Positions 8,437 to 17,066 of a DNA stretch of 64,000 nt are shown here, in pieces. The notes beneath the pieces are model-generated. The model searched no databases. It was not told the origin of the DNA and saw only the letters and a program-made list of their open reading frames with translations. This DNA comes from Trichococcus palustris (GTDB lineage: Bacteria > Bacillota > Bacilli > Lactobacillales > Aerococcaceae), in assembly GCF_900114465.1 (NCBI RefSeq), contig NZ_FOTD01000013.1, forward strand, positions 25,989-89,988. The letters are read 5' to 3'. Each line of letters opens with the position of its first letter. Positions within the stretch are counted from its first letter, which is position 1. Position numbers and translations under genes: made by a program.

Positions 8437-9466
8437 TTACCGCACTCCTCTTCCCGAAATTCACTATTTTCTTCAATTGTTCGTACGCCCGGCCGGTATC
8501 GATCAGCTCGGCAGCTAACAAGACACCTTCCTGCAGACTATTCACGGCTTTGCCGACATAAAGGGCCGCTGCCGTATTCAATAGGACAATATCCCGTTGC
8601 GGGCCTTTTTTCCCCTTCAGCACCTCTTCCAGGATGACCGCATTTTCCGCTGCACTGCCTCCCTTTATGTCGGCTTTGTTGCTGACGGCCACGCCGAAGT
8701 CCGACGGGTGAATCGTGTAGTCAAAAAGTTGACCGTCCCTTACTTCTGTCACCAATGTCGCGCCGGTTGTGGTTATTTCATCCAAGCCATCCGTCCCATG
8801 GACCACCAAAGCGCGTTCCCTTCCCATCCGCAGCAGTACTTCCGCGATGGTATGCGTCAGCCGTCCATCATATACCCCCAAAACCTGCCCTTTGATCGGC
8901 GCGGGATTGATCAGCGGCCCCAATAGGTTGAAGATGGTCCGGGTACCCAATTCGCCACGGACTTTTGCGGCATTTTTCATCGCAGGATGATACTTTTGCG
9001 CAAAGAGGAACGTCATGCCGGTTTCTTTCAGGCATTCTTTCGCATCATCCATTTCGGCGCTGATATGGACGCCCAATTCCTGCAAGATGTCGGCGCTGCC
9101 GCTGAGGCTGGATACAGCCCGGTTGCCATGCTTAGCCACTTTTACGCCCGCCGCCGAAGCGATGATGGCAGCCGCAGTCGAAATGTTGAATGTGTTCGCT
9201 TCATCGCCGCCTGTTCCGCATGTGTCGATCAGCAACATCCCATTGTCTTCAGAGGGAACGTCAAAAGCCACGGCATTTTCGAGCAGGGAATAGGCGCTGC
9301 CTTCGATCTCGTCCGGCGTTTCCCCCTTCATGCGCAAGCCCAAAAGAAACGCACCGACTTGGGATGGCTCGCAAGCTCCGGACATGGTCTGCTTCATCGC
9401 CTCTGCCGCCTCCAAAGCCGACAAATCCTTTTTTTCCGCAATTTTCTTGATTGCATTCTTTAACAT
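8423..9466 (-). CDS. trpD: Anthranilate phosphoribosyltransferase TrpD
   Basis: TrpD transfers phosphoribose from PRPP to anthranilate. The 347-residue product has a helical N-terminal domain and the PRPP/magnesium-binding motif DTCGTGGDEANTF near residue 82. The anthranilate-site segment AKHGNRAVSS and the metal-binding HGTDGLDE follow. GGAGTGG precedes the ATG. It is the first gene of a trpDCF unit; trpE and trpG are not adjacent, so anthranilate must come from enzymes encoded elsewhere or from outside. Confidence 0.96.
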   Translation of the reverse strand: MLKNAIKKIAEKKDLSALEAAEAMKQTMSGACEPSQVGAFLLGLRMKGETPDEIEGSAYSLLENAVAFDVPSEDNGMLLIDTCGTGGDEANTFNISTAAAIIASAAGVKVAKHGNRAVSSLSGSADILQELGVHISAEMDDAKECLKETGMTFLFAQKYHPAMKNAAKVRGELGTRTIFNLLGPLINPAPIKGQVLGVYDGRLTHTIAEVLLRMGRERALVVHGTDGLDEITTTGATLVTEVRDGQLFDYTIHPSDFGVAVSNKADIKGGSAAENAVILEEVLKGKKGPQRDIVLLNTAAALYVGKAVNSLQEGVLLAAELIDTGRAYEQLKKIVNFGKRSAVNDIR

Positions 9467-9540
9467 TATTTACCACTCCAGTCTTTTTCTTTTGATTTTC
9501 TGCTTGTCCACTTGCTGCGATCGGCATTTTCGGGTACAAA

Positions 9541-9912
9541 AAAAGCCACTCCATCCCCTTGTAATGGGACGAAGTGACCGCGGTGCCACCCATTTTAAAT
9601 CGCCTTTGCTGACACACCCCGGAAATACGACGCATCAGCCGTCGCAGCCTCCAAAGATAAAATAAAAACACCCCGTCCTAAATTAGGACGAGATGCTATC
9701 TCGTTTGTGCCACCTAAGTGCAAAATATCTTTGTCAGGTACAGAAAAAAACTTTTTCGATACCCTGTCCTTTTAACGGCGGACTACCCGGAAAATGCTAA
9801 TCGTTGTTCGCATCTCATCTCACAGGCCCATTCGGTATAGGTTATCGTACCTGGCTTACACTATTCCAGATTCGCTGAAACGAAACGATTATACGTACTC
9901 TTCCTGCTCCAA
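9541..9912 (-). promoter_or_regulatory. Tandem Trp T-box leader of trpDCF
   Basis: On the minus strand, stem I starts near 9912 with the S-turn AGTA. Opposite it lies GAA followed by the specifier TGG (9830-9828), the tryptophan codon. A first T-box bulge TGGC (AGGTGGCAC, near 9715) can pair with the GCCA end of tRNA-Trp, whose discriminator is G. It overlaps a perfect 12-base-pair terminator stem (9670-9696) followed by T residues. A second T-box core, GGGTGGCACCGCG, lies at about 9578-9590 with its own terminator and seven T residues (about 9540-9575). Only about 70 bases separate the first terminator from this second core, so the second module has no full stem I. Confidence 0.88.
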
Positions 9913-10039
9913 GATTTTATTTTTCAATTGGTTTTGATCATCCATGCAAGGATGATTTGATGTGACTCCATCTTACTACCTGTTTCTGTGGATGTCAACA
10001 TTTAATTTTCATCTTTTTCTAATCTTCCGGAGGGCGCAA

Positions 10040-11905
10040 TCAGAATGCCCCGCCGCCGGATCCGCCACCGGACCCACCCGAAGAACCGCCGCCGAATCCT
10101 CCTCCAAAACCGCTGCTGTTCGACGAAGACGGCATCGATTTTGAGATGCCCGTGCTGACGCTGTTGTTCAGGGCCGACAGGAAGATGGCATTGTTCATGT
10201 AGTAATAGGTGCCGAAAGCGGAGGCTTGGATTTCATTGACTGGAAATTCAATCTGCATTTGCTTCATGACTTTATCGGCGACACCCAAAGAAACGGCGTA
10301 GACCAAAAAATGATCCCATAAGGCAATCGATCCGACTTCCCGCATCGGGAAATTCCCGACATCCTTCAGCATATTCCGGAAGCCTTCCCATTCCTGCTTC
10401 ACCCGTTCCCCTTCAGCGGTCATGATCGGCCTGCTGGCGCTGTACCCGACCAGCACAAAACTCAATCCAACCCCCACCGCTGCGGCAATGATCGTCCACA
10501 TAGTGACTTTTCCCAAGGTGATGCCGATGCCGATGACAATCACCAAAAAGAGAATATTGGCAATCAGGGCCAGGACAGCGAAAACGCCGGCTTTTGTATT
10601 GTATTTCGAACGGTAGCTTTTCCGTTTCGGTTTCGCAACCGCAGAAACCTGTTGTTGCCAGGTATCACGATTCTCATTGAAGCGCTTGGCATCAGCCGAC
10701 TGATCGGCGATATCCTTGATATCTTCCAAGGTGACGCTGTTGCCGTCCCCCACATCATCGATGAACCACTGCATAACCTGTTTTTCATGACTCAAAATCG
10801 GTGCGTCCGCCACATCTTTCAGTTTCGTCAAGCGGAAGGAGGATACCGGCGCCTTTTCTCGGCCAAAGATGCCTTTCTGCGGCACATCCACGGGCGATAT
10901 CGATAGATAGCCTTTCCGCACCAAATCCAAAATGGTTGCCGAAACATCCTCCGCCTGCGCATTACGTCCGAAGACGGCGCTACTCATGACTGCCGGCGTC
11001 ATATCTTCCGGCAATTCATAAATGTGATCCGGAAGATGGATTTCCTGCGGCATTTCTTTTTTCTTGGCCCGACGATTCCAAAGGAAAACAGCGATCGGAA
11101 GGATGGGGCCGATTATCGCCAAAGCGGCTCCCGCAATCCCCCAAAGATAGCTGTTCTTCTTCTCCGTTTCTGCCAACGCAGCTTCCTGTGCCAATATCGC
11201 CGCGTACTTGTCTTCGTTCACGATATGCGGGTTATCCGCCGTGATGCGGGTCGGGAAAATCACATGCGCTTCGACAAATTGTTTGGCTGGATTTTGCGGC
11301 ACATGCAGCAATACTTGCTGGTTTTTTTCGAGCGTGACGGTGCTGTTTTGACTGCCGCCATGCCCCCATGCCCGCAATTCCTGTTCTCCAGTCGCTTCAG
11401 GCAATCGGATGGTCACATCGACGTCGTTCAGGGTGTTTTCCCAGCCGGCACCGATCACTTTCCGGTTAAATTCGGCGATATCGTTGTAGTTCGTGACGAT
11501 TTCCGGAATCCTGTACTCATAGATGACCGTCTGGATTTCATCCGACATTTTATTGTAGACTGTGAAATGCAGAAAATCCCCTGTGTTTTCCAGTTTGAAC
11601 GTCCCGGGTTCCCCCGTATCGCTCAGCGCAAAAGGAAATGCGTTCTGGGATGAATAAGCCTGCATCGATACTTTCACATCGGTCGGGACCGCAACGTCCT
11701 TGATATCCAGATCGTACAGCACCCCGTTGAATTCACCGGAAAAATCGTAGGTGATGCTTTCCTTGAAAAATGCACTTCCATCTTTTTGGATGTCAACCAA
11801 CACATCGTAATTTGTAATTTCATAGGAGCGGGCTTGTACGTCTCGCTCTCCAAATCCAAAAATGAAACTGAACATAAGCACGAATATAAATCCTATACGT
11901 TTCAT
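10040..11905 (-). CDS. DUF2207 membrane protein with glycine-rich tail
   Basis: The product has 621 residues. A signal peptide covers about residues 1-25. A DUF2207 beta-rich extracellular domain (about 27-225) is followed by a transmembrane helix near 255-275 that precedes a basic segment. A cytoplasmic region and two more membrane helices (about 435-485) come next, and the protein ends in a tail made almost only of Gly and Ser. DUF2207 proteins are common in Firmicutes and their function is unknown. The ATG at 11905 has AGAGGGAG just upstream and begins a good signal peptide. It lies alone between the walI terminator and the Trp T-box. Confidence 0.85.
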   Translation of the reverse strand: MKRIGFIFVLMFSFIFGFGERDVQARSYEITNYDVLVDIQKDGSAFFKESITYDFSGEFNGVLYDLDIKDVAVPTDVKVSMQAYSSQNAFPFALSDTGEPGTFKLENTGDFLHFTVYNKMSDEIQTVIYEYRIPEIVTNYNDIAEFNRKVIGAGWENTLNDVDVTIRLPEATGEQELRAWGHGGSQNSTVTLEKNQQVLLHVPQNPAKQFVEAHVIFPTRITADNPHIVNEDKYAAILAQEAALAETEKKNSYLWGIAGAALAIIGPILPIAVFLWNRRAKKKEMPQEIHLPDHIYELPEDMTPAVMSSAVFGRNAQAEDVSATILDLVRKGYLSISPVDVPQKGIFGREKAPVSSFRLTKLKDVADAPILSHEKQVMQWFIDDVGDGNSVTLEDIKDIADQSADAKRFNENRDTWQQQVSAVAKPKRKSYRSKYNTKAGVFAVLALIANILFLVIVIGIGITLGKVTMWTIIAAAVGVGLSFVLVGYSASRPIMTAEGERVKQEWEGFRNMLKDVGNFPMREVGSIALWDHFLVYAVSLGVADKVMKQMQIEFPVNEIQASAFGTYYYMNNAIFLSALNNSVSTGISKSMPSSSNSSGFGGGFGGGSSGGSGGGSGGGAF

Positions 11906-11986
11906 CGCATACTCCCTCTTCCATAAGCCGATCCGCCCAATCACCCTACTATTCTCCCGCCTTCATTTTAACAAACTTGCCGGATT

Positions 11987-12033
11987 AAAAAAAGGAAGAA
12001 CCCTACGGAATGATGATTCCGTAAGATTCTTCC
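11987..12033 (-). terminator. Terminator of the walRKHI operon
   Basis: A strong stem, GGAAGAA(T)C(T)TACGGAAT with its partner, is followed by seven T residues on the minus strand, about 40 bases after the walI stop. It separates walRKHI from DUF2207 and walJ. Confidence 0.85.
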
Positions 12034-12070
12034 AAGTTGCTTCGCTCTTATCTATGCCGCTCGCGGCAGG

Positions 12071-12985
12071 TCATTCCACTCCGATGCTGGCTTTTTGCCC
12101 GGAAGAGGATTCCTCTTCCATGAGCAGCAGCAAACTGTTGCTCTTCGCCCTTGACTGCGATCCGTTTTCCGGAACCACAATCGTCGGCGTGGAAATGATG
12201 TTGCCGGTCAAGGCATCCACTCGCTTCACATCGACCGGGGAATTTCCGACCGCGATTTCAACGTACCACATCGGGCTGTAAATATCCATGTCCGATAGGC
12301 TGAGCGTCCGGTAGTAGGCCAAATGCATCATCCGGATGCTGGCATTTGCCGGGATCTGTTTATTCAAGTATAACGATTCCAGCGCTGTTTTTTCGGAAAT
12401 GACGTTCCGGCCGCTTCCTTGCACCTCGGCATCCCCAGCATAGGTCTGCTCATAGGAAATGATTTCATTCTCGTCATTCAGGCTAAAAATGATACTGCCT
12501 GTACCATCGGCGATGGGGATGCTATTTGCGACTTGCGTGTACACCAACTGTTTCCTGACCGGCAAATAGGTGAAATAGCTGTAGGCCGAACCGTACAGGA
12601 TGTTGCCTCCAGCGATGAAATCCTTGACGGGCTTCACGTCATCCAACGTCGGCGAGACGCCCTCCCATTCCAGTTGGATCGGTTCTGACAGCGTGCTGTG
12701 CAAAACGCCCTCTTCGTAATGGGTAGTCTGGTTCGTCAGTGTCTTTTGAGCCTCTTCCAAAGTATTCCCTTTGGCGGTTTTGATCAGAGGGACTTTCTCC
12801 ATTTCGGTAGAAAGCGTCGGAAATTCGATATTATCGTTCTTCATCGCTTCCTGGATATTCAGCGTCGCGCTCCCATCGCCGAAACGTAAGTCCGTCTGAT
12901 TCTTCTCCAGAAGGATGCTCAATAAATAGATGTTCAAGAGGGTGAACGTAATGATAAAGATGATTTTGATGCGTTTAAAATCCAT
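12071..12985 (-). CDS. walI: WalK-modulating membrane protein WalI/YycI
   Basis: WalI and WalH are single-pass membrane proteins that bind the histidine kinase WalK through their membrane segments and tune its activity. The 304-residue product starts MDFKRIKIIFIITF, a short basic start leading into a transmembrane helix at about 5-25, followed by a large extracellular YycI domain. The ATG at 12985 overlaps the end of walH, so the two are translationally coupled. It is the last gene of the operon. Confidence 0.9.
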   Translation of the reverse strand: MDFKRIKIIFIITFTLLNIYLLSILLEKNQTDLRFGDGSATLNIQEAMKNDNIEFPTLSTEMEKVPLIKTAKGNTLEEAQKTLTNQTTHYEEGVLHSTLSEPIQLEWEGVSPTLDDVKPVKDFIAGGNILYGSAYSYFTYLPVRKQLVYTQVANSIPIADGTGSIIFSLNDENEIISYEQTYAGDAEVQGSGRNVISEKTALESLYLNKQIPANASIRMMHLAYYRTLSLSDMDIYSPMWYVEIAVGNSPVDVKRVDALTGNIISTPTIVVPENGSQSRAKSNSLLLLMEEESSSGQKASIGVE

Positions 12986-14294
12986 TTGCAGCACCATCCG
13001 TTTCGCTCGCGGCAATCCATTTATCCATCGTTTGCCACCTGTCATCCATTTTGATGAACCACTTCGGTGTCAAATCAACGATACGATTGGATTCTTCGCT
13101 GAATGCCCAATCGTAGCCCACCGTGATCTTTTGGATATTTCCGGCAGGGTAGCCAGCATTTTTCAATTCTTCCAAAAGCTGTTCCCCACTGATCAACACC
13201 GTTGCTTCCTGCCGATCCGTCAAAGGCGTTTGGATGACCTGTGTCGAAAACTGCAATTCGATCACGGTCGAACCGGACATTTTGATCCTGGTCAGCCCAT
13301 AATCCACGTCGCCGAATATCGGGAACCCATTCACGTATCTGCGGTAGTAAACGTCGCCGGTCTTTTCATCATAATCATAAAAATAGAAAGGGTTCGTCCA
13401 ATTGTCCAACATCTTGATTTCATGAAAACTATTGCGGATGAGGCGATAATTCGACATTGTCTCGTTATCCAAACTGTTGCGGTAATAACTCAACAATCCC
13501 GTCGTTTTTTGGATGCTCAACTCCGAAATGTTGTCGCTGTAACTGACGAATTCGTCATTCCCGTTGTCTTTCAATTCCGTCGTATCATCAAACAGAAGAT
13601 TGATGAAGAAGCTGTTCGGTGGCCTCTCGGCCAAATAAACCAACTTCGGAACGGTCACTTCTTGCTCCGGTAAATAGGCGATGGCATCGGCCAGCGCATA
13701 CGGAATCACCGTCGTGAAGCTTCCTTTATTTCCTTCATAGATATCCGCCACCTGTTGGCCCAATTGTTCCGGATGCGCAACGACGAAAACCCGCTTTGTG
13801 CTGTCGCTCAGCAAATAGATGGGAGCCCCCTCATCCGTGGGGATGATGATCCGGTTGATTTGATCCGTAAAATAGTCTTCCTGCAAATTATTGAAGTAAC
13901 GGGAGAGCAGTTCCAAGGGAACTTCTTCAGAAAACGTGATCTCCAGTTGATTTCCCGACATGACGAAGGCATCATATTCTTCCGGTGTATAGGTCAAAAC
14001 GCTCTCGATGCCTGCCATTTCGCCCTTACCCAATTGCGCGTTCACAGCCTTCATGACGGCCGGGTCCTGCGACAGGTATACCTTCTGATCTGTATGCATC
14101 GTCATATACGTCGGCGCGAAGACGTCTTCCACATTCTTGGTATTGGTCAGACTTGCCGTCGGCGCAGTCGTGCCGGTATTTTGGCTATTGCTGAGCGTAC
14201 CGGGATTCGATAAGATGCGGCTAGTCAAAAAGAGGCTGATTGCAACAAGAATGTACAACGTTGCGCTCAGTATCGGCGATTCTTTTTGTCTCAT
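12975..14294 (-). CDS. walH: WalK-modulating membrane protein WalH/YycH
   Basis: This is the partner of WalI in regulating WalK. The 439-residue product has a transmembrane helix at about residues 10-29 and a long extracellular YycH domain. The ATG at 14294 overlaps the walK stop as ATGA and is preceded by GAGGAGGA. A GTG six bases upstream is less well spaced. The walK-walH-walI order is the standard one. Confidence 0.92.
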   Translation of the reverse strand: MRQKESPILSATLYILVAISLFLTSRILSNPGTLSNSQNTGTTAPTASLTNTKNVEDVFAPTYMTMHTDQKVYLSQDPAVMKAVNAQLGKGEMAGIESVLTYTPEEYDAFVMSGNQLEITFSEEVPLELLSRYFNNLQEDYFTDQINRIIIPTDEGAPIYLLSDSTKRVFVVAHPEQLGQQVADIYEGNKGSFTTVIPYALADAIAYLPEQEVTVPKLVYLAERPPNSFFINLLFDDTTELKDNGNDEFVSYSDNISELSIQKTTGLLSYYRNSLDNETMSNYRLIRNSFHEIKMLDNWTNPFYFYDYDEKTGDVYYRRYVNGFPIFGDVDYGLTRIKMSGSTVIELQFSTQVIQTPLTDRQEATVLISGEQLLEELKNAGYPAGNIQKITVGYDWAFSEESNRIVDLTPKWFIKMDDRWQTMDKWIAASETDGAANGF

Positions 14295-16138
14295 TCCCAC
14301 TCGTCCTCCTCATCCATCGGAATATAAGGCAGAGAAATAAAGAAAGTCGAGCCTTTATTTTCCACACTTGACACCCAAATTTTCCCTCCATGCATGTGTA
14401 CAACCTCTTTCGAAATCGCCAGACCCAACCCTGTACCGCCCATTGAACGGGCACGAGCCTTGTCAACCCGGTAGAAGCGATCGAAAATGTGGTTGATATC
14501 TTTCCTTGGAATACCCAATCCTTCATCGGTGATGCTGATGACCACACTATTGTGCGTCTCCATCAGACGGCAAGTGATGGTTCCGCCATCCGGTGAATAC
14601 TTGATGGCATTGTTCATGATGTTATCGATCACCTGTGTAAATTTATCCTGATCGATTTCTACCCATAGCTTGCGTTGCGTGAAATCGCGCTGAATCGAGT
14701 AGCCTTTATCGCGGTATTGTTCCGAATTCAACACCATCTCGAAGCGATCCAAAATGTGGGACACCAATTCGTTGATGCTGATAAATTCCAGGTTCAATTC
14801 TTGTTTCCCTTGATCCATGCGGGACAGATTCAGCAAGTCCGAAATCATCCGGATCATCCGGTCGGTTTCGGTTGCGATGACCTTCAAAAATTCGGGAGCC
14901 AGCTCTCTATCCTCCCACGCCCCCTCAATCAGGGATTCCGTGTAACTCTTAACGCTTGTCAAAGGCGTGCGCAATTCATGGGACACATTCGAAACGAAGC
15001 TGCGGCGTTCTTCCTCGACTTTCTCTTGCTCCGTGATATCCGAAAGGACACAGACCAGCCCGCTGATGAAGCCGGATTCCCTTTGGATAACCGAGAATTC
15101 ACCCCGTAAAATCGCATCTTGATCTTCTGTGGCGATGTTCAATATCAATTCATCCTGCGTTTCCAACAATTGGCGGAAAGTAAACTGTTCCCCCAATTTC
15201 AACACTTTCATGATCGACTGCCCGATCGCCTTCTCTTGCGCTATGGAGAGCAGATCCATGGCCCGGCTGTTGATGATGATGATTTTGCCGCGGCGGTCTG
15301 TTGCCACCACGCCATCCGTCATATGCTTCAAGACGCTATCCAGCCTTTGGCGTTCCGACTCGGTCGTCTCTTGCGCATCTTTCACTTTATAAGACAAATC
15401 ATTGATTGTTTCGGCCAACTGCCCCAGTTCATCTTCCCCATAGACAGTCACTTTCCCGGAATAATCCCCTTCAGCAATGCTTGCCGTTTGCCGGCGCATT
15501 TCTGAAATCGGCCGTGTAATTCCCCGGGAAATGATGACGGCTAGAAAGATGGTGATCCCGATGGCAACCAGCGAGGCGTTGAAGAAGATGCTGACCGTCT
15601 GGTTCATCTGGGTATAGACGGTCTCGATATTCGATTCCATCACCAATGCACCAATGATCGTTCCCGTATTATCCTGCGAAAAAATAGGGCTGATGCTTTT
15701 CCAGACACGGTTATTTGTGTTTTCGTTCACATATTGGTAGGTGGTGGCTGTCCCCAGCAGCAAGACTTGTTGCACGTCACGGTCCGTCGATTTCGTACCC
15801 ACAACCGTCTGGAGTGTCTGGTCATTGATCCCCAAAATATAGCCCTGACCATCGACCACTTGCGTCTCTAAAATGTCGCTGCCCGTGAAGTCGCCTAAGA
15901 TGGTCTGGACAGCATCTTCCACTTTTTCGGGGTCGGATCCCTGTAAAATGGGCTGAAGGGTTTTCTCCAGAAAACCCGAATTCAAACTCATTTGGCTATC
16001 AAAATTGCTGATCATTTTTGTTTCCAGTTGACGGATGAAGTACGCACCTATCAATTGTAAGGATACCAACAACAGAAAAATGAACAGCATCGGTATCTTA
16101 AAATGGATAGAGTGGATAAAGCGGATTTTTTTGTTCAT
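14291..16138 (-). CDS. walK: Sensor histidine kinase WalK/YycG
   Basis: WalK is the essential sensor kinase that matches cell-wall hydrolase expression to growth. The 615-residue product has TM1 at about 14-34, an extracellular PAS-like domain, and TM2 at about 183-204. HAMP (205-257) and a cytoplasmic PAS domain (about 262-370) follow. The phospho-acceptor is His387 in VSHELRTPL, and the ATPase domain has DNIMNNAIKYSP, DEGLGIP and GGTGLGLAIS. The gene starts four bases after walR stops and overlaps walH. Confidence 0.97.
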   Translation of the reverse strand: MNKKIRFIHSIHFKIPMLFIFLLLVSLQLIGAYFIRQLETKMISNFDSQMSLNSGFLEKTLQPILQGSDPEKVEDAVQTILGDFTGSDILETQVVDGQGYILGINDQTLQTVVGTKSTDRDVQQVLLLGTATTYQYVNENTNNRVWKSISPIFSQDNTGTIIGALVMESNIETVYTQMNQTVSIFFNASLVAIGITIFLAVIISRGITRPISEMRRQTASIAEGDYSGKVTVYGEDELGQLAETINDLSYKVKDAQETTESERQRLDSVLKHMTDGVVATDRRGKIIIINSRAMDLLSIAQEKAIGQSIMKVLKLGEQFTFRQLLETQDELILNIATEDQDAILRGEFSVIQRESGFISGLVCVLSDITEQEKVEEERRSFVSNVSHELRTPLTSVKSYTESLIEGAWEDRELAPEFLKVIATETDRMIRMISDLLNLSRMDQGKQELNLEFISINELVSHILDRFEMVLNSEQYRDKGYSIQRDFTQRKLWVEIDQDKFTQVIDNIMNNAIKYSPDGGTITCRLMETHNSVVISITDEGLGIPRKDINHIFDRFYRVDKARARSMGGTGLGLAISKEVVHMHGGKIWVSSVENKGSTFFISLPYIPMDEEDEWE

Positions 16139-16142
16139 AAGA

Positions 16143-16850
16143 TTACTCCTGATCTGGATTTTTCAAGAAGTACCCTACTCCTCTGCGAGTAATCAGCCAT
16201 GTTGGATGGCTTGGTGTATCTTCAATCTTTTCGCGCAAGCGACGGACTGTCACATCGACTGTCCGGACATCGCCGAAATAATCATAACCCCATACGGTCT
16301 GCAACAAATGTTCGCGCGTCATGACCTGACCAAGATGTTTCGCCAAGTAATGCAGCAGTTCAAATTCCCGATGCGTCAATTCAATTTCCGTGCCACGTTT
16401 GGATACGATATAGGCATCTTCATGGATGGTCAACGAGCCAATATGGATTTCGTTGCTCTCAACTTCTTCCGGCACAGCGACAACAGGATTGCTGAGTCTT
16501 CTCAGATTCGCTTTCACACGGGCTACCAATTCTCGGTTGGAAAACGGTTTGGTGACATAGTCATCCGCTCCCAATTCCAAGCCCAACACTTTGTCGATTT
16601 CAGAATCTTTGGCTGTCAGCATAATGATGGGCACATCACTGCTTTTTCTGATTTCACGACATACCTCAAGGCCGTCCATCTTAGGCAACATAAGATCCAA
16701 AAGAATGATATCCGGATTCACTTCGGCAAATCTTTCCAAAGCTTCCTCTCCATCGAATGCCACAAAAACCTCATAGCCCTCTTTTGTGAGGTTAAATTTG
16801 ATGATATCTGAAATCGGCTTTTCGTCATCTACTACTAATACTTTCTTCAT
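16143..16850 (-). CDS. walR: Response regulator WalR/YycF
   Basis: WalR is the OmpR-family response regulator phosphorylated by WalK. It controls autolysin and wall-metabolism genes through TGTWAH-N5-TGTWAH direct repeats. The 235-residue product has a receiver domain with the acidic pair Asp8-Asp9, phospho-acceptor Asp52 (LLDLMLP) and Lys in LTAKD. A winged-helix domain with the end motif RRGVGYFL follows. AAGGAGG precedes the ATG at 16850. A matching operator lies before the L,D-transpeptidase gene just upstream. Confidence 0.97.
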   Translation of the reverse strand: MKKVLVVDDEKPISDIIKFNLTKEGYEVFVAFDGEEALERFAEVNPDIILLDLMLPKMDGLEVCREIRKSSDVPIIMLTAKDSEIDKVLGLELGADDYVTKPFSNRELVARVKANLRRLSNPVVAVPEEVESNEIHIGSLTIHEDAYIVSKRGTEIELTHREFELLHYLAKHLGQVMTREHLLQTVWGYDYFGDVRTVDVTVRRLREKIEDTPSHPTWLITRRGVGYFLKNPDQE

Positions 16851-16906
16851 CTTAAATCCTCCTTGGATATTCAATCATGCCGTACTTTGAGAAGCGTCTA
16901 CTCTCT

Positions 16907-16935
16907 ATTATACATTTGCTGTGTCAGAAGTGCAA
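16907..16935 (-). promoter_or_regulatory. Predicted walR promoter
   Basis: On the minus strand TTGCAC (16935-16930), 17 bases, TATAAT (16912-16907). It is about 57 bases before the walR start and would drive the whole walRKHI operon. Confidence 0.7.
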
Positions 16936-17066
16936 AGCGGCACCGCCATCGGCATTTAGACTCCAGATGAAATGTCGTTTTTTGTCCTAATCCAGAAAAT
17001 GGGCCGGAACAAAAATGTCCCCGCCCGATTCTTTGCTTGCATTCATTTATCTTGCTGTTTTGGCGA

